Position numbers and translations under genes: made by a program
The notes under the pieces: generated by a model
Databases searched by the model: none
Told to the model about the DNA's origin: nothing
Seen by the model: only the letters and a program-made list of their open reading frames with translations
Source of the DNA: Acidimicrobiaceae bacterium
Lineage (GTDB): Bacteria > Actinomycetota > Acidimicrobiia > Acidimicrobiales > Microtrichaceae
Direction of reading: 5' to 3'
Assembly: GCA_003514205.1 (NCBI GenBank)
Contig: DORQ01000158.1
Location: 2,402-12,584, forward strand
Length of the DNA: 10,183 bases
Shown here: positions 6,502 to 10,183 of the stretch, one piece after another
Numbering within the stretch: the stretch's first letter is position 1
How the letters are laid out: each line of letters opens with the position of its first letter

Positions 6502-6786
6502 TCAGTCCAGCGGGAGGCGGGCGAAGAGGTCGAGTTTTCGGTCTTCGAACTCCTCGAAGGTGATCTCCTCGGCCTCGAACTGCTTGTGAATCTTTTCGAT
6601 CAATTCAAGCAATTCGCCTGCGGAAAGTTCCTTATCTTCGGATCCAAGCAATGCCTCGACTTCACTTGGATCCACCGGTGCGTCTGGATCTGGGCCAGCA
6701 AGTTTACGGGCTCGCTTCGCCTCGCCCTTGGCCTTCTTTGCCCGGTCACGCTGAAGCTTTTCGAAACTGGTGCGCTGCACAGCCAT
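6502..6786 (-). CDS. Small charged protein with SHOCT-like C-terminus
   Basis: A 94-aa protein. The start at 6786 is set by AAGGAG (6798-6793) 6 nt before the ATG; the longer open frame upstream is leader sequence. Residues 1-28 are strongly basic (SFEKLQRDRAKKAKGEAKRARK), like the N-terminus of small conserved actinobacterial proteins of unknown role. A Pro/Asp-rich linker (31-42) follows. Residues 55-92 (LSAGELLELIEKIHKQ, then EEITFEEFEDRKLDLFARL) have the Leu/Ile helix plus 'ItfeEFedrK' pattern of SHOCT domains, short oligomerisation modules usually found at C-termini. It has no membrane segment or catalytic motif. The stop is 6 nt before the alpha/beta hydrolase start, so it heads that operon. 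Function is unknown; the basic N-terminus could bind nucleic acid, but that is a guess. Confidence 0.85.
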   Translation of the reverse strand: MAVQRTSFEKLQRDRAKKAKGEAKRARKLAGPDPDAPVDPSEVEALLGSEDKELSAGELLELIEKIHKQFEAEEITFEEFEDRKLDLFARLPLD

Positions 6787-6792
6787 GAGGGT

Positions 6793-6798
6793 CTCCTT
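6793..6798 (-). promoter_or_regulatory. Shine-Dalgarno site of the small charged protein
   Basis: AAGGAG on the minus strand, 6 nt before the ATG at 6786. It is the only strong Shine-Dalgarno sequence I find for any gene in the window. It decides this start over the upstream open frame. Confidence 0.8.
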
Positions 6799-6924
6799 CA
6801 CTACGGTCCCCCGGGACAACCTGAAGCAAACCTGCAAGGAAAGCCACCGCGTTGTGCCTCGCGAGCGCCAGCCGTTTTTCGGGCAGAGCAGGCAAAGAGC
6901 CGGAGGACAAAAATGTCTCTGAGT

Positions 6925-6930
6925 ATTGTA
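6925..6930 (-). promoter_or_regulatory. Predicted -10 element of the small protein-hydrolase operon
   Basis: TACAAT on the minus strand is one base from the TATAAT consensus and lies just after the aminotransferase stop. No good -35 is seen at 16-18 nt. Transcription would start near 6918, giving a leader of about 130 nt. The leader (6787-6918) has a short self-complementary CTCGCGAG (6858-6865) but nothing I recognise as a riboswitch. Confidence 0.45.
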
Positions 6931-6955
6931 CGCGCAACCTTGGCCCAAACACCCA

Positions 6956-8140
6956 TCAGGGGCGCGATTGCGGCCAAGCTTGCGCCAATCGTTGGGCAGC
7001 GGTGAGCAGGTCAGCCTCGTTCAACGTCGCGAAACACACCCGAACGGACTGCTCGCAACGCGCCCCAGATCCAAAGGCAGTTCCGGGGACCACTGCCACG
7101 CGATTGCTGAGCGCTGCTTCGAAAATCCGGGTGGAGCCGGACCCGTCCAGCGCGGTCAGCCACAGAAACATTCCACCCTGCGGATCGGCGAACGACACCT
7201 GGTCCCCAAGCAGCTCTCGAAGAGCAGTCGAGAAAATAGCGGCTTGGCCCCGGTAGCGAGCGATGACCTTCGCCACATGACCATCAACGAACACTCGATC
7301 GTCCAGGAGCCCACACAGGATCGACTGATCAAGGCTACTCGTATGCAAATCCGTCGCTTGTTTCAACCTCGTCATTGCATCAAGGCACCAACTCGGCCCG
7401 ATGCACCAGCCAACTCGAAGGCCCGGAGCCAGGATCTTTGAAGCACTGCCGAGCGTCACGCAATTCTCGGTCAGAGTTCGCATGGGGGCCAACGCCTCAC
7501 CGGACCAACGAATCTCCCCATAGGGATCATCCTCCACGATCAGGAATCCATAGCGGTCTGCCAAGGTTGCGAGCTCGACGCGACGTTCCCACGAGAGCGT
7601 CGATCCTGTCGGGTTGGCAAAGTTGCTCACCACGTAGACGAGTTTCGGACGCAACCCCGCCGCAAGCTGTGAACCCAAACTTCCAGTTCGTAACCCGTCC
7701 TGATCGCCCTCCACAGCAACAATCTCAGCGCCGCACGCGCCAAAGGCCTGCAATGCTCCGAGGTAGCTCGGCGCCTCGACCACCGCCACGTCGCCCGGGT
7801 CCAGACAGACTCGGCCGATCAGGTCGAGCCCCTGCTGGCTTCCAGTTGTGATGCGAACCTCGCCCACATCGCACTGGTATCGAGTGGCCACAGCGGATCG
7901 AAGGTCGCCTAAGCCCTCAGTCGGCGAGTATTGCAACGCGGAACTTGCCGAGGCTGACAACACAGCCTCGGCAACCTCTGTGATCTTGCCGGCCGGAAGA
8001 AGGTCCACGTTGGGCAGTCCGCCAGCAAGCGAGAGTATCCCTGGCTGCTCGGTCAGCTTCAGCAACTCACGAATGACTGAGGACTGCGAAGCTCGTGCTC
8101 GATGGGAAAGGACCGATGACGCGGCGAGGTGAGTGTGCAT
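6956..8140 (-). CDS. PLP-dependent aminotransferase class I/II, 2-aminoadipate/MocR-type catalytic domain
   Basis: A 394-aa fold-type-I aminotransferase. Family marks: ISFAGG-like ILSLAGGLPN (35-44), YSPTEGLGDLR (71-81), TTGSQQGLDL (98-107), NFANPTG with Asn176, EDDPYGEI (203-210) holding the PLP-nitrogen Asp, GSASKILAPGLRVGW with the PLP Lys235, and Arg367 (SVRVCFA) for the substrate carboxylate. This pattern matches LysN/kynurenine-aminotransferase-like enzymes and the catalytic half of MocR regulators, but no N-terminal GntR domain is present. It would transfer the amino group of an amino acid to a 2-oxo acid in the cytosol; the substrate is unknown. The open frame runs on to 8518, antisense to the regulator gene. 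ATG 8140 is chosen because the family sequence starts just after it and a leaderless-type promoter precedes it. The divergent MLTR regulator probably controls it. Confidence 0.88.
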   Translation of the reverse strand: MHTHLAASSVLSHRARASQSSVIRELLKLTEQPGILSLAGGLPNVDLLPAGKITEVAEAVLSASASSALQYSPTEGLGDLRSAVATRYQCDVGEVRITTGSQQGLDLIGRVCLDPGDVAVVEAPSYLGALQAFGACGAEIVAVEGDQDGLRTGSLGSQLAAGLRPKLVYVVSNFANPTGSTLSWERRVELATLADRYGFLIVEDDPYGEIRWSGEALAPMRTLTENCVTLGSASKILAPGLRVGWCIGPSWCLDAMTRLKQATDLHTSSLDQSILCGLLDDRVFVDGHVAKVIARYRGQAAIFSTALRELLGDQVSFADPQGGMFLWLTALDGSGSTRIFEAALSNRVAVVPGTAFGSGARCEQSVRVCFATLNEADLLTAAQRLAQAWPQSRP

Positions 8141-8146
8141 CTCGGC

Positions 8147-8175
8147 ACTCAACCAGTGTTCGCGAGCCGTATCCA
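8147..8175 (-). promoter_or_regulatory. Possible leaderless promoter of the aminotransferase
   Basis: On the minus strand, TGGATA (8175-8170) as -35 and TTGAGT (8152-8147) as -10 are 17 nt apart, and the ATG at 8140 follows 6 nt later. The -10 lacks the usual A at position 2, so this is weaker than the lyase or 3312 promoters. The spacing matches theirs. Confidence 0.3.
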
Positions 8176-8232
8176 GACCGAGTTCATCCTGTGACTGCCA
8201 CCACCCCCTTCGCTGATCATTTCCAACAGCAC

Positions 8233-8240
8233 GAGTACTC
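8233..8240. promoter_or_regulatory. 8-bp palindrome in the divergent aminotransferase/regulator intergenic region
   Basis: GAGTACTC is a perfect palindrome just before the regulator start. AGCAC (8228-8232) and GTGCT (8246-8250) flank it as an off-centre inverted repeat. It is a possible operator for the MLTR regulator, but short enough to be chance. The rest of 8141-8243 shows no clear element apart from the predicted promoter. Confidence 0.3.
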
Positions 8241-8243
8241 AGG

Positions 8244-9056
8244 ATGTGCTCAGATCGGTGGATGCGGAATTCTCCCGAACTCGCTGAGTTCCTTCGCCTA
8301 CGACGAGCAACGATTACCCCCGCGGAGGCGGGCCTCCCGACTGGTCCTCGGCGCCGCACCCCTGGGCTCCGACGCGAGGAACTCGCCATGCTCGCTGGTG
8401 TCTCAGTCTCCTGGTACACCTGGCTGGAACAGGGCCGACCGATCAATCCCAGCGCCGATGTGCTCGATGCGCTTGCCAGGGTCCTCCGACTTGATGCCGT
8501 CGAGCGAGAACACCTCAACCAGCTTGCAGTGCTTGCAGATCAATCGCCCAGCGCTTCGGCCCAGAGGGAGGTTCCGCCGTGGGCCCAGCGTCTCCTTGAC
8601 CAGCTCAACCCGGCTCCCGCCTACCTTCTCGGCCCAACCTGGGACTACATGGCTTGGAACGAGGGCCAGGAGCGACTCTTCCCACCGATTGCAACGCTTG
8701 AGCCACAGAACTGCAACCTCGTCTGGGCGATGTTCGCAGTGCCACAAACTCGCGAACTCATCCTCGACTGGGAGTCCGAGGCTCGCCAGACACTGAGTCA
8801 GTTTCGAGCTGAAACGACGCCGTTTCGTAATGACCAGCAGTACTGCGATCTGATCGCCCGGCTACAAGAAGCGAGTGAGGAGTTCGCACAATGGTGGAGC
8901 CGGCACGACGTCGCAGCATTTCACACTCGGATTCGCAGATTCCGGGGTTCAGATGGCTCCGAGCAACTGTTCGAATACCAGCAGTTGATCGACGCGAGTG
9001 ATCCTCAATTGAGGATCGTCGCCCAGTTCCCGCTCCACGAGCATCCTGCGCTCTGA
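8244..9056 (+). CDS. XRE-family regulator with MmyB/MLTR-like ligand-binding domain
   Basis: A 270-aa regulator from the ATG at 8244, or 264 aa from the ATG at 8262 (residue 7). The second start fits the usual short N-terminus of the family and has a TCAGAT hexamer 6 nt upstream, so it may be the true one. Residues about 11-95 hold the XRE helix-turn-helix with the subfamily's PAEAGLPTGPRRRTPGLRREE-type stretch (26-46) and LAGVSVSWYTWLEQGR (50-65). Residues about 110-265 match the MLTR/MmyB-like ligand-binding domain: PAYLLGPTWDYMAWN (125-139), then a helical region and RRFR. In Actinobacteria these regulators usually sit beside the gene they control, often a dehydrogenase or other small-molecule enzyme; here that is the divergent aminotransferase. 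The membrane protein gene 17 bp downstream may be cotranscribed or separately controlled. Confidence 0.9.
   Translation: MCSDRWMRNSPELAEFLRLRRATITPAEAGLPTGPRRRTPGLRREELAMLAGVSVSWYTWLEQGRPINPSADVLDALARVLRLDAVEREHLNQLAVLADQSPSASAQREVPPWAQRLLDQLNPAPAYLLGPTWDYMAWNEGQERLFPPIATLEPQNCNLVWAMFAVPQTRELILDWESEARQTLSQFRAETTPFRNDQQYCDLIARLQEASEEFAQWWSRHDVAAFHTRIRRFRGSDGSEQLFEYQQLIDASDPQLRIVAQFPLHEHPAL
9000..9017. repeat. 18-bp perfect palindrome inside the regulator gene
   Basis: GATCCTCAATTGAGGATC reads the same on both strands, with no spacer. It lies in the last 60 bp of the MLTR regulator gene, where it encodes DPQLRI, and ends 56 bp before the GTG of the next gene. As DNA it could be a dimer-binding operator; as RNA it would form a 7-bp stem with an AATT loop. 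Confidence 0.6.
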
Positions 9057-9061
9057 GCCAC

Positions 9062-9067
9062 TAATCT
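9062..9067 (+). promoter_or_regulatory. Possible -10 element for the 9074 gene (leaderless)
   Basis: TAATCT lies 6 nt before the GTG at 9074, the same spacing as the other leaderless candidates here. No acceptable -35 is seen at 17-18 nt upstream, so the gene may instead rely on readthrough from the regulator gene. Confidence 0.3.
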
Positions 9068-9073
9068 CGCCGG

Positions 9074-10183
9074 GTGTATTCCCAACTCCTCCGGAAGGTA
9101 ATCACGAGGCGCGCCATTCTCGCCACCTGCGCTCTCGGGTTGCTCTTCGCTGCGGTATGGCAATACCAGGGAGTGCTGTTTCATGCTCCGCTCGGAGCGG
9201 AAATCTCCTCAGGCGCCGCTGCTGCGAAGCTTCTGTCGGATGAAGGACTCGGCACCGACTACGTCGACATCGCGGCGGACGCCACGCTTGATACCGGGTT
9301 CGCAATGCGAAGCGAACCGGACCCAAACTCCACCGCCGAGCCTGAGCAGCCGGAGTATCACATCCTCGTCGCTTCAGTGGGCGATCGTCTTCTGCTCATC
9401 AAGGCAGCCACTGAGATCGACGCGGATCGGTATCGAGGAATCACCGAGGAATCCGATCCGGCCCTGGTGTCAGCCTTGCTGGAAAACATCGAACCGGACC
9501 GCAAGGCCGAACTAGAAGCTGCCCTGCTGCCAGTCACCCTCAATGCCACCAGCGATTGGCGCCTGCCCGGCACGATAGGAGCACTAGCTGACCTGCTCGC
9601 AGTACTTGCGTTTGTTGCCTACTCGGTGCGAAATGTCCTGGCATACCGAACACCATCACGACACAGGCTCGTGCGCAAAGTGGCACAGGGAGATCCCCAG
9701 CAGTTCCTCGATTGGCTCGACGCAGACTTTGCTATGAGCGCCGCCAACTCCCCCAGCAAGCTGATCATCGGATCTCAACATCTGGCCCTGACGAGGAATG
9801 CAAAATTGATCCCGCAGGCCGACCTCGTGTGGGCCTACCCGAGCGTCGTACAACGCCGGGTATATGGGGTTCCCGTGGGGAAGAAATACGGAATTCAGCT
9901 CTGCGAAAAGCACGGCAGAACATCTACCACTGAGCTGTCCGAGCAGGACTGCCAGGCTGCACTTCATCGAATCTCCCAAACCGCACCATGGGCCGCGCTC
10001 GGGTACAGCCAGCTGTTTTCTGCAAAATGGAACCAGGCACGAACCGCGTTCGCCGCTGAGATCGAACAACGCCGTCAGGCCCACCTTCAGACTTCTGCAC
10101 ACTTCCAACCAAACGCCCAGGCACCCAGCGCGCAACCCGCCCTCGCTGGAGCGATCACTCAGCCTGCCCAACCCGCCCCAATT
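9074..10183 (+). CDS. Two-TM membrane protein of unknown function (cut by window edge)
   Basis: An open frame of 370 codons from GTG 9074 to the right edge without a stop. I do not recognise a named family. Residues 13-31 (RAILATCALGLLFAAVWQY region) form TM1 after a basic start. Residues 35-163 would be an extracytoplasmic domain with an acidic, Pro-rich linker (80-95). Residues 166-190 (GTIGALADLLAVLAFVAYSV core) form TM2, followed by basic YRTPSRHRLVRK. A cytoplasmic domain follows; its segment LVWAYPSVVQRRVYGVPVGKKYGI (251-274) looks like a beta-rich, PH-like core. From about 342 the chain becomes a low-complexity Gln/Ala/Pro tail. Third-position G/C bias is maintained throughout and the opposite-strand frames look like shadows, so the gene is real. 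No Shine-Dalgarno sequence; 17 bp after the regulator. The GTG start is moderately sure. Confidence 0.75.
   Translation, partial: MYSQLLRKVITRRAILATCALGLLFAAVWQYQGVLFHAPLGAEISSGAAAAKLLSDEGLGTDYVDIAADATLDTGFAMRSEPDPNSTAEPEQPEYHILVASVGDRLLLIKAATEIDADRYRGITEESDPALVSALLENIEPDRKAELEAALLPVTLNATSDWRLPGTIGALADLLAVLAFVAYSVRNVLAYRTPSRHRLVRKVAQGDPQQFLDWLDADFAMSAANSPSKLIIGSQHLALTRNAKLIPQADLVWAYPSVVQRRVYGVPVGKKYGIQLCEKHGRTSTTELSEQDCQAALHRISQTAPWAALGYSQLFSAKWNQARTAFAAEIEQRRQAHLQTSAHFQPNAQAPSAQPALAGAITQPAQPAPI

Noticed and set aside
6787..6918. Possible riboswitch in the long leader before the small protein
   Set aside because: Only short self-complementary stretches such as CTCGCGAG are visible, and no known riboswitch core can be recognised.
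6787..6948. 54-residue N-terminal extension of the small charged protein
   Set aside because: The extension contains the predicted leader, is Cys/Trp/Arg-rich and unlike the rest, and an AAGGAG site marks the ATG at 6786 as the start.
6133..7005. Open frame of 290 codons on the plus strand
   Set aside because: It crosses the alpha/beta hydrolase, the small protein and the intergenic leader in antisense. Both genes beneath it have intact motifs and one has a strong Shine-Dalgarno site.
8141..8518. 126-residue N-terminal extension of the aminotransferase
   Set aside because: It is antisense to the well-supported helix-turn-helix region of the MLTR regulator and has no resemblance to a GntR domain.
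9656..10171. Open frame of 171 codons on the minus strand
   Set aside because: The plus-strand frame from 9074 is open for 370 codons with two clear membrane segments and consistent codon bias, so the minus-strand frame is its shadow.

Overview
The window is GC-rich, densely coded DNA that looks like chromosomal sequence from an actinobacterium (Actinomycetota). The grounds are strong G/C preference at third codon positions, an MmyB/MLTR-type XRE regulator, a soluble sphingosine-1-phosphate-lyase-like enzyme, and several starts that lack a Shine-Dalgarno sequence but have a -10-like hexamer exactly 6 nt upstream (leaderless transcription). The genus cannot be fixed from the sequence. I see no rRNA, tRNA, CRISPR array, insertion sequence or phage gene, and no gene-free stretch longer than about 170 bp. 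The window holds nine complete genes and two cut by its edges.

Left block (1-2271): on the minus strand, a PLP lyase of the sphingosine-1-phosphate-lyase family (204-1601) overlaps by ATGA the start of an FGGY sugar kinase that runs off the left edge (1-207). A TetR-family regulator (1675-2271) is divergent. A perfect 17-bp palindrome (1618-1634) sits inside overlapping divergent promoters, so the regulator probably controls itself and the lyase-kinase pair. This is the most coherent candidate for an undescribed small pathway here.

Middle block (2295-5441): a homocysteine S-methyltransferase (minus) is convergent with tetR. Divergent from it is a two-gene unit: a small membrane-anchored helical protein of unknown function, then a formylglycine-type sulfatase/phosphonate monoester hydrolase 15 bp downstream in the same frame. 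A hairpin whose two arms contain the stop codons of the hydrolase genes on either side (5437-5459) closes this unit against the next.

Right block (5455-8140, minus): a fold-type-I aminotransferase, then a small charged SHOCT-like protein with its own promoter and a good ribosome binding site, then a membrane-anchored alpha/beta hydrolase. Divergent from the aminotransferase is an MLTR-type regulator (8244-9056), followed 17 bp later by a two-TM membrane protein of unknown function that runs off the right edge. An 18-bp perfect palindrome lies inside the regulator's 3' end, just upstream of that last gene.

Most of this is ordinary accessory metabolism. The points worth checking are the regulated lyase-kinase pair, the two long palindromes, the uniform leaderless promoter geometry, and the unidentified membrane proteins at 3312 and 9074.
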